A DNA stretch of 64,000 bases from Antitrichia curtipendula (taxonomy: Eukaryota > Streptophyta > Bryopsida > Hypnales > Leucodontaceae). The notes below the pieces were generated by a model. That model was not told the DNA's origin. It saw only the letters and a program-made list of their open reading frames with translations, and did not search any database. Positions 36,016 to 47,853 of the stretch are shown here, in pieces. The stretch is taken from assembly GCA_951230915.1 (NCBI GenBank), contig OX579636.1:44705912-44769911 (forward strand), read 5' to 3'. The translations under genes and the position numbers were made by a program. Position 1 is the first letter of the stretch. Every line of letters starts with the position of its first letter.

Positions 36016-36565
36016 GGGTTAATCGTCTTCGTCACCGGCGGTGTTGAGCTCACGCGCTCGTCTTCTTGGATTGTGAGACCGAGAGAGACTTTGCTTCGGC
36101 TGCGGGATCAATTGGAATTAATGGGCGTGAAAGAAGTTTTAGCGTGCGCAGTTTTCACGGCTCCGCTTCTGGCTTTCACCCTGCCTGCCGTTTTCACCTT
36201 CGATTCGCGTGAGAGAGTAGTGCAGAAATGCGTGCACCTTGTAACTAATTGTAATTGATTAAACCGCATTTTAGGTTTTTCAGCATCCCGAGAATCCATT
36301 TCACGTTTTTTCTCGTCCTTCTCTCAGGTGATCCTCGCCGCGCTGCACTAGTCTTGTTGCTGTTTTCATTCCTCTGTAGAATCTCTTGTTTTAGTTTCTT
36401 CATCGAAAACCATTAGAATTCCTGCTCATTTTCTAAAATCCAGAAGACTTGGGGCTTAGGGTTCGGAGTTTTGTAGCGGTCGAGCACGCAGGATTGAAAA
36501 GAGGTGGAGCTACGCACTTTGAAAGGTGGGGGAGTGTTTCTTTAGTTTTGATGTTGCACGATCCC
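36016..36565 (+). pseudogene. Duplicated fragment of the frataxin 5' end
   Basis: 36016-36113 matches frataxin exon 1 at about 42621-42720, with shared runs such as GTCTTCGTCACCGGCGG, CTCGTCTTCTTGGATTG and GGGATCAATT. The peptide SSSWIVRPRETLLRLRDQ compares with frataxin [19 protein letters not shown] second block at about 36517-36560 (CGCACTTTGAAAGGTGGGGG, then GTGTTTCTTTAGTTTT) matches frataxin intron 1 near 42773-42815. The blocks are about 400 bp apart here but about 55 bp apart in the gene. The ATG and the presequence start are not preserved, so it is a non-functional fragment, possibly now part of the next gene's leader. Confidence 0.8.
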
Positions 36566-37103
36566 TCTGGTTTTAGGGTTTCGGGTTCTGAATATAATTT
36601 TTTTGTCTTTGGGACCTGGACATTTCAGTGATGCCTCTGATGTAGCAACTTCAATCTAGTTCACTGTAGTTCACCGAGGCATTGATTCGCTACCTTTTTT
36701 GTATAATGTGAAGTTTGGATTCTTGAATTCCTTCTGTTCTTGTCCCATTCGAGAGCGGTTATAGGTTTTTGGAAAAAATTACGGTATCACTGCTTATAGT
36801 TTACAACGTTGGAATCTTAGTTTCGGTTGTATAATCCTTTTTCGTTTTCTTTTCAGTGGCCAGAATTTGCATTATGGCCCTTGACACTTACACCAGCAAT
36901 TATAGGTATTGGTTGTGTGACTAGGACTTGACAATTTTGACGGATAAATTGATTTGTATTGGTACCAACCTTCCCTGATTTTATATTTACAATATCGTGG
37001 ATAGAAGGAACTGTACAGTACAGGCATTGCTTGACTTGACACCATGCTTGACTTGATTCTTTTGGGATCTTTCAGGCATGTTGTTCCTGAAGTAACGACC
37101 AAT

Positions 37104-40100
37104 ATGACAGAACGAGAGAGGCGGTCCTCTAGAAGAGACGGGAAGGGGCGCAAAAAGAAGCACGAAAGCGACTCTAGTGATGAATCTATAGAACCCAGAA
37201 GAAAGAGCTCCTCCAGGAAAGACAGAGAACATGAGAAGGATCGAAAAGAGCGCAAACGGCTCCGAAAGGAGAAACGGAAGGACAAGGAGCGGAGGCGAAA
37301 AAGGGAGAAAGTGGATGAGTCATCGTCAGGCTCGGAGTTAGATGTCGTGTTGAAGCCAGAGGACATCGTAGCAGAAATTTACTCAAATTTTCCAAATGAG
37401 GCAAAAGATCTTGGGCAGGTATGCTTTCGGTTGTGCATCGAATTGGAAATCTTTTCCGACCCTATCACTACGTGATATACTCCGGCAGTTTGATTCAAAA
37501 TTAATTATTTTTTCTCGTGGCTTGCTGCAGCTACTGGAGATGATTGATAGTGGCCAAGCGGTTGATATTAGCGGTTTGCCGAACAGAGGTCTTGTCGTAC
37601 TTCTCAAGAAGTTATTTTCAGCCCTCAACCTTAGTTTCTCAGCAGGGACTCATTTACTACCTAAAGGTGCAGAATCAACAATGAAACGTCTAGCCCCAGT
37701 TTTCAACGAACTTGCCGCCACTACTCCTGCCGTGCCTGCAGTAACGAGAATAGATATGGAGAGCTCGGCCACTTTAGATACTGAGCCCAGTCCTGTGGAA
37801 GTAAAACGCAGGTATGCTATCAAGGTCATTAAGATTCATTAAGGTCGTCATTATATGCTCCTGATTAGGGTTTGGCATTAGGGTTTGGCATTATATGCTA
37901 ATGCTTTTGTCAACATGGTTCGATGTATCTTCGATTACCAATTTTATTTATACGATGATGCCTTGAGGAACAGGGTCATGGGACCAGCAATGCCATCTGC
38001 GGACATGTTAGCAGCGGCTGCCCGACTTTCAGAAGCCGAGGCCCGCCTCAGGTATGATGGTGCAAACTGCACTGCACGTCTTATCATTGAGCATATTATG
38101 AGTATAGGCTTGACTGATATGACCGTCTTTAAATTTCCCTGCAAAACCTCTGCGGCTTTGATTTTTATCATTTTGAGCGTGTCCTCTATTTCTGTCCATG
38201 TTAGCAGTCAGTACTTTTCATGTATATTTAGAGATTTTTCTGTAACCCCATTTTTCAGAGAGGCGGAATTGGAGCTCGAGAACGATCCTTTGATCGGACC
38301 TGCCCCTGCTACAGTGGTGGCGGAGGCTGCATCCGCTAATGATGCGGAACGATTTGAAGAGGTATGCAAAATACCTCTGCGAGAGCATCTTTTCTGTGCA
38401 CTTATTAGTTCGAATTTCTAGTATCAACGTCCTCGGCTTTGGTTGATTTTAGGATGAATTGCTGCAGTGATATTCAATGGTTTTCGGTGAGAGTCTGACT
38501 TGATCGCTGACTTTACAGGTGACCAGAATGCTTTCTCGTGACGTGAAGAACGCGTATGACTTGCTGGGCGTGAAGTCAGATGTTGAACCTGCTGTCTTGA
38601 AGAAAAAGTGAGTCTATTCTGCTATGAGTTGAATGTGGTCCGTTGCATTCACTTATTGACTTCAAATCTTTTTGGAAGATACAAGAATTTTTCTCATGTT
38701 TTAAGTCGCTGCTGGGTATTTGTGGATAATTATTCAGGTATTGGAAGTTGTCTTTACTGGTGCATCCTGATAAGTGTGACCATCCACAAGCACACGAGGC
38801 CTTCATGGCACTGAACAAGGCATTCAAAGACCTTCAAGATCCCACGAAGGTTTGTGCCTACAAAAACATAATTGTCTCTTGCTGAGCGTCTGAAGGGTCC
38901 CTAACTTGTTTAATTCTAGTTCTTGTCTTGTGAAGTCCTTGTGATCATTAGTAGACAATCCTTTGCCTGTCGGCATGACTCATGAAAGTTTGTACCAATG
39001 GTGATTTCTTATGATGGGTTTTGGATGGGGTGGATTCAGAAAGCTGAGATTGACCGCAAGGTTGCTGAGGAGGTGGCCCGCGAAGAATTTGCTGTAAGCA
39101 CTAAATTTCTGATATTATATTGAAAGAAATTGCTGTTCTGTTATATGTGCCTCGTCTTCAGGGTGAAATTGATCTCGAGTTTAATCAATTGAGTTGTATC
39201 TCTACAGGCTGAATTGCAGGCAAAACGAGAGGCTGCTCAGTGGAGGCGTCTTCGAGGTAAACATGGGAGCCCTAACTAATGTAGTTTGATAGAGTCAGGA
39301 GCGTTTTTTTCTAATTTGATGTCAAAGATGTGTTCAAGCTTTGTGACCGTGAACTACTTGGTGTTATTTGATGTTCATTTTATCGAGATGCTAAGTGATG
39401 GTACCCATTTTACAGGGGAGGAAGAAGAGGGTGATGACGAGCTACTAAGAGGTCCTCAAGAAGTGGCCAGGGATGAATGGATGACAAAACTTCCGCCTGA
39501 GAGACAGGTGTGCCCTCTCCCCCATTGAAGTATCATATGATTGGTGGAAATGTCATGCTTGCTGTCATGAAACATCTTAATATCAATATACATGAGTTCT
39601 TCTTTCTTACTACTTCTCCAACGTGTTCTCACAGGCTGGTGGACCACCTGCTCAACAAAATACTTTTTTCAGTAAATCTGAAAAGAGTGGCCGTGGTGAT
39701 ACAAGCATTTGGACTGACACGCCGGCCGACAAAGCTCAGAAGGCAAAAATGCAGTAAGTGTTGTTTCTCTTCAAGAGGGTCAATGTCTCATTTATTGTTT
39801 CTAATTCCTTCAATTGCTTTTCTCCTCTGGGATGGACTGATTTCCAAGATTTGTAAATGCTGGCTATTTGCTACCAGTGTCGTTTGGGCATTACAAAATC
39901 TTCACTGAAAATCGTTTCAGCTTGATTATATTCTTCTGCCAATTCTAGTTAATGACGTAAGATGCATGGATTGAACTCAGATACTTGGAAGCATATAAGC
40001 AAGCTGCTCTCACAAATGGTCCAGCGGAAGAGTTGGGAGAACGTGAGAAGGAGAGAGCAGCAAAGGAAGCACAACTGATGGACTCGTATAACTCGCACAA

Positions 40101-40377
40101 AAGGTCTCAGTCGCTGGTGGAGAAGCATCAGGCCGAGAGGGCAGCGGGTGGCAAGAAGAAAAAAACGAAGGTGGAGAAGGAAGGTGGGGTTGCGAAGCAA
40201 GGAGGTGACGAAAAGGAGCCCGAGTGGAAGGTGAATCACCCCTGGAAACCATGGGACAGAGAGAAAGATATTGCAGCCGGGAGGAAATCTGTCAACTTGG
40301 ACCCCAAGAATTTCAAGGAAGCGTTGTCATCTAGGTTTGGGGGCTTCACCGACAATGAGCCTCGGAAGTTCTTGTAG
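37104..40377 (+). CDS. GPALPP/DUF3752 protein with embedded J-domain
   Basis: Exons: 37104-37418, 37531-37811, 37974-38051, 38259-38361, 38519-38607, 38738-38849, 39040-39093, 39208-39256, 39416-39507, 39635-39753, 39981-40377; phases close, 562 residues. Residues 1-85 are highly charged (Arg/Lys/Glu/Ser, nuclear-type). Two GPALPP-like motifs follow, GPAMPS (about 202-207) and IGPAPA (about 237-242). A J-domain spans about 270-335, with YDLLGV and the HPD triad at 298-300. The C-terminal half is DUF3752: DEWMTKLPPERQ, FFSKSEKSGRGDTSIWTDTP, a coiled-coil/lysine-rich region, then HPWKPWDREKDIAAGR. Animal GPALPP1 lacks the J-domain; plants have this fused form. It is presumably a nuclear Hsp70 partner, perhaps in RNA processing (inference). 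A five-codon upstream frame (37078-37095) may temper translation. Confidence 0.9.
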
Positions 40378-41599
40378 GAATTTAGAGTGTTTTCACAGGG
40401 AATTGTAGAGCCAATTAGGGGTATCTGCACAAGAGGTATTGTACCCAATCAAACCACGCTCAATTGCAAGGAGTTTTCATTATAGGTGCATAATTTATGC
40501 CAAATTTGGTTACAAACTTGCAATGAAGCCACAAATGAAATGTTGAAGCTTACGGTCCACTAGATTGAGGGCCACTTCACACCACGTCTTAAATCTCACT
40601 AGATTCTCAAAATCTAATAGGTGAAGAATTGAAATTAGGACATAAGGTTTCACACTATATCTCAAGTCCCACATCACTCCAAAAATGGGGGAGTTTGGGC
40701 ACCAAAGAAGTGGGATTTGGAAGCCAAATTGAATTTAGCATAATTGAAGACCCAATTGGGCCTCCAAGTCCCAACTATTGCTTTGAATATAAAAATAGGA
40801 AAAAAAAATCCATATGAACCATCTTCATCAGCAAAAATTCTATCCAAAATAAATTTGATGCTAAAAATGTCCCAAACTGAGGTTTATACTTATTGACCCA
40901 TGTTTTAGGCATTTGATTGCTACAAGATATTATTCAAGAAACAAGTTGGGACTTTGACCTTCACACTACAAAGTCCCAAGTTCCACATTTGACATTTTTT
41001 ATTTACCTTCTACAACCCACAAAAGTTGGGACTTGGGATGTCATGTGACTTAGCGTCCCTTAATGCTAAGAATGGTGTCATCAAAGTAAATCTAGTCCAA
41101 ATGCTAACCTACATTCATTGCTAAGCTAGGAGGCTCTTGAATGGAGTACATAAGGGCTAACAGAGGTTTGGGGGCAAATCATTATAGTGGAAGCTGTTCA
41201 AATTTTTTTGGCAAAGAGAAGAAACAAAAAGTTATGACTAAGAATTTTTTTCTGTTAATTTCTACGTGGAATTGAATTAGATATAGAATTTCAAAGTGAC
41301 ATGTGCATAGGGCGCTATTTGTGGTCATAGGTTGCATCTAAACATACCTTTGAATAGAAGATATGAGCCCCAAAAGCATAAACAACGATGCTTTACATGT
41401 TCATGTCAATAATAAAAGCGAGCAGTTCATGGTATAAAATTCATAACTAATATTCTTTGCCCACTCAAAAAAAAAAATTACACTTCCTTAAGTGCCTTTA
41501 TATATTAAGATAAGTTCATTAAGAAATGAATAAAAAGCTTTAACCGCTTACCATAGTTACAATTATCACCTCATTCTGGCCCTCAAATGGAGCATATAC
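40378..41599. other. Intergenic DNA 3' of the GPALPP/J gene
   Basis: The first few hundred bases presumably carry the 3' UTR. The rest is AT-rich with no recognised gene. The phrase AAGTCCCA(A/C) recurs, suggesting degraded repeat. Confidence 0.45.
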
Positions 41600-42090
41600 C
41601 ATGCCTTAGATACGTCTTTAGTGATGGGACCACATAGGCAATTTAACTTCCAACAATGCATTTTTGGGGTCAATGTTCCTAGACAATTCTATAGAATTTG
41701 TAGCATATGTACTCAAAGCAGCATCTCTTTGGCTTATCTGGAACAAAACCATGTTTACTCAAGAATACTAGTCTCTAGCTATCATTTGTAATGCCCTCTA
41801 GGATCCCTTGTTAAAGGCAGGTTGTGTGGCCATGCTTAAGGCCCACCAAGATGCTCATAAAAGCCCCCATCAGACATGTAGGATATTGTCCAAGTTTGAT
41901 ACCATTTGACTTCAATCCCTAGTGATTGCTGCTAGAATTGGCGACACCATTATCTGAAATAGGCAAGGGCTTGTTCTTTGTATTTTTGAGTAGTCTCTTT
42001 CTTGTTCTCTCTTTGTTTAGCCTTTGGGCTTGACTATTGTCTTACTTTATTTTGCAATGAAATTTTCATTTGATAAAAAAAAAAAAAAAA
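41600..42090 (+). mobile_element. 5'-truncated LINE 3' end with poly(A) tail
   Basis: A plus-strand frame near 41700-41765 reads AYVLKAASLWLIWNKTMF, which resembles the W-IW--RN segment near the C-terminus of plant LINE reverse transcriptases. Further translated fragments follow after stop codons. The sequence ends in a 16-A tract (42075-42090), as expected for the 3' end of a target-primed insertion. The 5' limit is not defined. Confidence 0.55.
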
Positions 42091-42546
42091 TTTAAACAAA
42101 AACAAAACAAAACTGGAGCACATGCATTGCCATGTCCTCAGTCTTCCATTTTGAAAACTCTGTGCACGCTTTCTGGACCTTTTATAGCAGCTGTTCCATA
42201 AGATACCCGCTTTTGGCGAAGTCCTCCGGTTCTCAACCTAACCGCAGGTCGCACGCTCCTCTCTGTCCAAATTCGCTTCCCGAGTTTCCGAGTGTCCACG
42301 CTTCACATTTCCGTTTCCGATCGCACTTTGAATTTCTCTTTTTGTTATCACAGATCACCACTCAATCGAGTCGCCTCTCCAACCTCTTTAACAATTCAAC
42401 TCTTTGAATTGGCTCCCTCTAACCTCCAAAGACCTTCACAGAATGTGCTGCTCAGTGTTTCGATCGACCTTACCAAAGATTTGAAGCCTTCGGGAGCTTG
42501 GCGCATTTGAGGATTTGGATTGTATTGGAGGAGACGATCTTCGATT
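42091..42546. promoter_or_regulatory. Frataxin upstream region
   Basis: About 450 bp between the LINE poly(A) tract and the frataxin ATG. GC content rises from about 42120. It presumably contains promoter and 5' UTR; no TATA box is obvious. Confidence 0.4.
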
Positions 42547-44289
42547 ATGATGGCAACTAAGGCTCTGCGATCGTTGCGTCGGCCTTTGTACTCGTCGCTC
42601 TGCCGGTCGCTGTCAGCAATGTCGTCTTCGTCACCGGCGGGTTTGAGCTCACGAGTTTTGAGCTCGTCTTCTTGGATTGCGAGACCGAGAGAAAATTTGC
42701 AACCGCTTCGGGATCAATTCAGATTGTTCAGTTCCGGTGGCGAGGGTGAATCCGGGTAGGGTTGCTCTTCATTCGCACTTTGAGCGGTGGGGGAGTGTTT
42801 CTTTAGTTTTTTGATGCTGGAGTCTTTTTTGGATACCCTAATTTGATAGAGTTTAATGACCGATTTTCTTCCTCTGGCTGTGGCGCTGAAAGGATTCAAC
42901 AGAGAAAAAGTGTTTACTTCATACATAGTGTTGTAACAATGTCGTTCAAATTTGATATTCGCTAGGTTTGCCCTCGGATGTTTGTTAGCAATGTAGAATT
43001 AGGTTTTGTGAATATTGGAATGTGTATCAATGCACTGTGGATTTTCAACGTCCGTGTTGGTCTTACTCTGAATGAATTATCAGTGCCACACTGCAAATCG
43101 TTCAGAAGGTGCTTGGAGCTTGCTGTTATGAATAACACGCAAATAGACTTAAGTACGCGGTGTTACTCGCGTTCTTTTACAGTGCCTTGATTTCGGAGGA
43201 GACGTTTCACTCGGTAGCGAATGACACCTTAGATATGTTGCAAGAAAAAATTGAGGTAAGTATCAGCTAACACTCCAGAGAGGACTTTCACATTCACTCA
43301 TGGCATACCAAGTTTATCACCACAGGGTTTTCGATGTATTTGTGACCGAGTTGCATTGCAGAGTCGAATGTAAGTACCCTGATGGACATTCCTGTGTGAT
43401 ATTTGATGTGACAGGCATATGGAGAAGATTTGGACGTTGATGGGTTTGACATGGATTACTCGGTACGTGCATCTAATATTGAACCTCACAGTTCATGGGA
43501 GTAATTAACTAAATACTAAGCTTTTCAGTCCATCAATCAAGTTCTGTGGCAATACACACGTCAGCACGCTTTAATTTTAATTAACTAGCGTAACAACCAA
43601 GTGTTGTAACTGATGAATGGAACATATGCTTGGGATTGTTTGGAACATTTTGTGCTGTTGGCTGAGCTTCTTTGATTATTGAAAACATCATTCACAAAAA
43701 CGATATTACTCACAGACGGTTGACTATGCAGGATGGTGTCATGACGGTTAGACTTGGAGATCTAGGGACATATGTGCTTAACAAACAGACTCCAAATCGT
43801 CAAATTTGGTTGTCATCACCTGTGAGGTTTGTGTTGTCTGACATTTTCGCTGATTTCTATCACTGAGCATGTGCGTGATGTGGTTGGTACATTACACCAG
43901 ATTGAGTAGCACTTGTAGCACTGGTGTGCTGTTCTTTAATTATAGTCAGCATCCTAAGTATTCTAATCCTAAGTAGCACCATTTACGACATTGTACAGCT
44001 TCAGGGATTATATTGTTCTGTAAGTTCATTTTTGGAAGTGAATCTTAACCTGGAAGTCTGAAGGATTGGGACTTGAATTCCTTGGAATACTGAGATGCAT
44101 CTTGGTGAAGAAACTTCTGGTATGCGTCTGACGTTAGTCCTCTTCATGAATGCCAGTGGGCCGGCAAGGTTTGATTGGATGGCGAATGACAGTGTGTGGG
44201 TGTACCGACGGAGCAAGGCAGAGTTGGTAAGTTTATTGGAACAAGAACTTAGCGAACTACTTGGCAAACCTGTGTCTCTGAAGAATTGA
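42547..44289 (+). CDS. FXN/FH homolog: Frataxin, mitochondrial
   Basis: Exons: 42547-42755, 43183-43255, 43415-43462, 43732-43826, 44157-44289; phases close, 185 residues. The N-terminus ([20 protein letters not shown]) is rich in Arg/Ser and lacks acidic residues, a mitochondrial presequence. The frataxin fold begins near [15 protein letters not shown]. The acidic helix and strand ([20 protein letters not shown]) form the iron-binding ridge. [39 protein letters not shown] is split over the last two exons and contains the conserved QIWLSSP surface. Frataxin stimulates the NFS1-ISCU-ISD11 cysteine desulfurase in Fe-S cluster assembly. The second ATG is adjacent to the first, so the start choice hardly matters. 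A partial duplicate of its 5' end lies 6.6 kb upstream. Confidence 0.95.
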
Positions 44290-45819
44290 CCAGGAGCAAC
44301 GCCTATTTACTTGCATTCTGAGACAATTATTGTCCTTGCAGTACATTAACTCCTTGTAGAAGACCTGAATCTTCGCTTGCTGGCTTGAACGTGGGAATTC
44401 TGTGATTCGATGGGCATCAGAAACGTGTTTTTCAATAGCTGAGTAACAGCAATAGAATTTCCCCTGTGCAGCGAATGATACATTTTAATCAGCACTCTTG
44501 TTCAATGCCTGGTCCAATTCTGAATGGCATTTTCTCTCCTCTGGTAACTCAAACATGTCTATTCATTGTGATGATTTTTTCAGTGACACAAATTTATGAG
44601 TCGTCACCAGAAAGTCCTTGATAATTAAATGCAGAGCTCCACACGGATTTCTGCGAGTTAATATGTAAGTTAGCCGAATTTTCTGGGTAACTGAGATAAT
44701 CGTTTTATCCTCTGATCAATTTGGTGTACGGGTAGTGGATCCAGAGTAGATATATATTCTGCGGTAAGGTAGGAGGCTAATAATTTGGGGTGACTACGGG
44801 TTTCGCATTAATGGTTGCAATTTTAGTTTTACAGAAGTGACCATATTCTGGGAACGGGGCAAAGCTTGGTCATCACTCTGAATTGCACAGATTGCATTCA
44901 TTTCAAGTGGGAATTTTTCAAGTTGAAATGAGGTTCATTAAGGTGGGGACAAACACATTCACTAGATGCCTAAAAGCACCACTTGAATAGATGTTCTCAA
45001 TATGTACATCTCCTATGTTGATATGTACCTATTGTTGAAGAAACGATTTTAGAACATCCACTACCAAAACTTCAATCCCTTAGAACTATTGTATACAATA
45101 TCCAAATGATGCATTATATGGTGTATTAAAATCTCCTTTCATTTGTAAATTAGAATATAATTTTTTGTTAGTCTCATAATAGAAACTATGAGTAGTAGAA
45201 AAAATGTTGCTTTTAGGTGTCTCTTTCTCCTCTACTCATGAGAACCTAGTGTTGGCTATGAGTATTCCTATTTCAACACTTTGAAAATTCATAGTTTATT
45301 CTTACAATATCTAAATATGCAATCTAAGAGAATCTTCAATTTTTTAGGGCTTTCAATAAGATCCAACAAAAACTTAGATAGTTTCATTTAATAATAGGAA
45401 CCATAGTTAAATTCTCATTGAAGTGATTTTTAGTCTAGTAATGTAAACTTGTATACTTTAATGTAGAATCCTACATAATCATTTGTGAAGATTCAAAAGG
45501 GTCATTTTAGGCAGTGATTATTAAGGATATTAGAAACTAGTTGCATTTAGATACAAGAAATCTTAATATATGTACTAAGAGCATTCAAGCTTACCATTGA
45601 AAATGGCATTCTAGGTAACATCTAGGGCTATTTGGCTTAGATTCTTGCCATGTTAGGATCATGAGTGTTGCATCTCCTCCCACTTGTACTATGTTGGTAA
45701 ATGAAAGGAGATTTTTCAAATGAAAGTAAAATTGCTTGGACCAATGAATCTTTTGTATTTAAATTAGAAATTGTGAGTTTCAGGGAATAGTCTATTTAAA
45801 CTTTCAAGCACCTTGTAAG
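44290..45819. other. Frataxin 3' flank and AT-rich intergenic DNA
   Basis: The first few hundred bases probably carry the 3' UTR. After about 44950 composition drops to the AT-rich intergenic type. No gene was recognised. Confidence 0.5.
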
Positions 45820-46226
45820 AACATCTCCATTGTTGCTCTTAAAATTGAATGTGTCAATTATAGTTTTGAGGTCTTTGAAGAAGCAATCAAGGATAGGTAG
45901 GTATCTTAATCTTACCATAAATCAACATAGACATGCTCCAAGAGAAAGCTAGTAGTCAACCAAACTAACAACCAATGTTTGGGTTCTTCTTATTGACTCT
46001 TGGTGCCCCTCCACAGGTCTCTAACTATGCATTGCCAAATATGAAAGTCTGAAATTTGGATACATTGAGAAGTCACAAGGGACTTTGACCTCAATTTGAC
46101 CATGTTGGATTCGAAAAGTCTACTTAGAAATTTAGCATTGACATTTTTTCATATAAAGGGCTAATTGATGAGCCCAAATTGCCCAAAATAATAAAGGTTA
46201 CATTTGAAATGCAACGATGGAGATGC
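45820..46226. mobile_element. MITE-like element with CATCTCCATTGTTGC ends
   Basis: The left end is ACATCTCCATTGTTGC and the right end GCAACGATGGAGATGC, inverted repeats with one mismatch over the inner 15 bases. The 0.4-kb AT-rich interior is non-coding. Ends of the (GAG)CATCTCCA type are common on plant MITEs. The target-site duplication is not clear. Confidence 0.55.
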
Positions 46227-47149
46227 TTTTAGCACTTTACATATTATTAAGGATTTTCAAATGTAGAATTGGACCTAAATAATAAAGATAAATAATTTTA
46301 TCCATTCCACTCATGTTGCAACTAAATTTAATTGGTATGTTTACTAATGGATATTCATTCATTTTTCGCAACATAAGATTACTATTAATTGTACAACATG
46401 TTGTATTTTGGTAAAAGATACAAGTGCTTAGGATATACTTGTAGGGGCTAAAGAAAGATAGACAAGTATAAAACATGAATGTGCATATTTGATTGATTGT
46501 ACCTCTTCCTTTAGTCCAATCCTTCCCCCGCCCCTTGTGAATTATTTCCAAACTCTCAAGCATATAACTTGCCTTTGGATGCCTTTTAATATTAGTAAAG
46601 TGATTATCCTAGAGGATTTTTTCTCTCCTCCTCTAGGCCCCCCTAAGTTGTTGGATTAGAAGAACTACAGTTACATATGCAAACCTAAAATCGTATAACT
46701 TGTCAGTTTTGAAGTTTTAGACAAGTATATGTAGGAGACACAATTGAAAGAAGGTGATTTTAGATATGCCTCTTTTATGGTCTACTTTACCTCCAATATA
46801 CTTTTCATTCCTGCTACTAATAATCCTAGAGCCAAAGTTACTCTTCTTTTACTCTCATAGTATATAAATTGGACAAAATTAGATACTATATTATATACAA
46901 TGGCTCTTATAAGTTTTCATAGACCTCAAAAATCGTCATAACTAATTAAGAAATTATATTTTTCAACAAATTTTGACATGTTGAGGTTCATGCAATACAC
47001 TAGTCTAAAATGATTTCTCAAAAAATTTAAATATAATATTTAATATTTTAAAAATATGACTCAAATTTATTGGTGAAAAAAAAATTTAACTCCTAAAAGA
47101 CCAAGTTTTTAAAATTTGAATAATAGATGTATGCAAACATATTCCAAAA
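46227..47149. other. AT-rich DNA, unclassified
   Basis: No gene was recognised. A 108-codon minus-strand frame at 46237-46563 has no recognisable domain and a composition like its surroundings, so it is not called. Confidence 0.5.
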
Positions 47150-47625
47150 AATACATTAATTTTTCATCCAACATTTTCTAAAGATTTGTATTAGTTAGTT
47201 CTTTAACATTTGTATGATATAGATTTTGTATACTTTGCTTTGCAAATATTATATTAGCCAATAAGTATTGGTAGATCTAGACTCAAAAATCATCTTTCAG
47301 TTCAAAAAATGATCCTTCAAAATGAGTTGAATAAAATAAAATAAACATCTTCAAAAATCACTATGATTAGAATTTTAACATTTTGAATTTCAAAAAGAAA
47401 AATTCTAGTGAAAACAAAAATATTTAGTCTACAATTGATTTTAGAAGGAATTTTCAATTTTTGGCTTCAAATTTTATTGAAAAAAATCGATTTGTGTACT
47501 AGTTGATCTAACTATAAGGATATGAACTAAGAATCATATTTTACAACTATTGATTGAGAGTCATTGTTCAACTAAATTATTCTAAGCTATGTTTTATAAT
47601 ATATCTTTATTGACAATTTTAGAAA
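47150..47625. repeat. Dispersed AT-rich repeat, copy B
   Basis: Collinear with 27345-27830 (see copy A). Just past the shared part, copy B is followed by the inverted-repeat element at 47626-47853, whereas copy A continues differently. Confidence 0.65.
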
Positions 47626-47853
47626 TCTGGAATGCCACATTTAACTACTTTTGGACTTTTACGTGAATTATGGACAAAACATTCAAAAATCTTCGAAGAA
47701 TAACATCTGGAGGTCTCCAGATGTTTGTATAGATCTTCAAATGTTTTACATAAATCTCTTGATGTTTTGCATTATCTCCAAATGACCATTTTTTTTTCTA
47801 TTATTAATTCTGGACACTTTGAAAGTCCAGAAGTAGTTAAATGCGACATTGGA
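47626..47853. mobile_element. 228-bp MITE with about 28-bp inverted ends
   Basis: The left arm (AATGCCACATTTAACTACTT, about 47628-47656) pairs with the right arm (AAGTAGTTAAATGCGACATT, about 47825-47853) with four mismatches. The interior repeats phrases such as TCAAATGTTTTACAT / TTGATGTTTTGCAT. It is non-coding. Confidence 0.65.

Noticed and set aside
46237..46563. 108-codon minus-strand frame in AT-rich DNA
   Set aside because: No domain, no splice context, and composition like the surrounding repeats.
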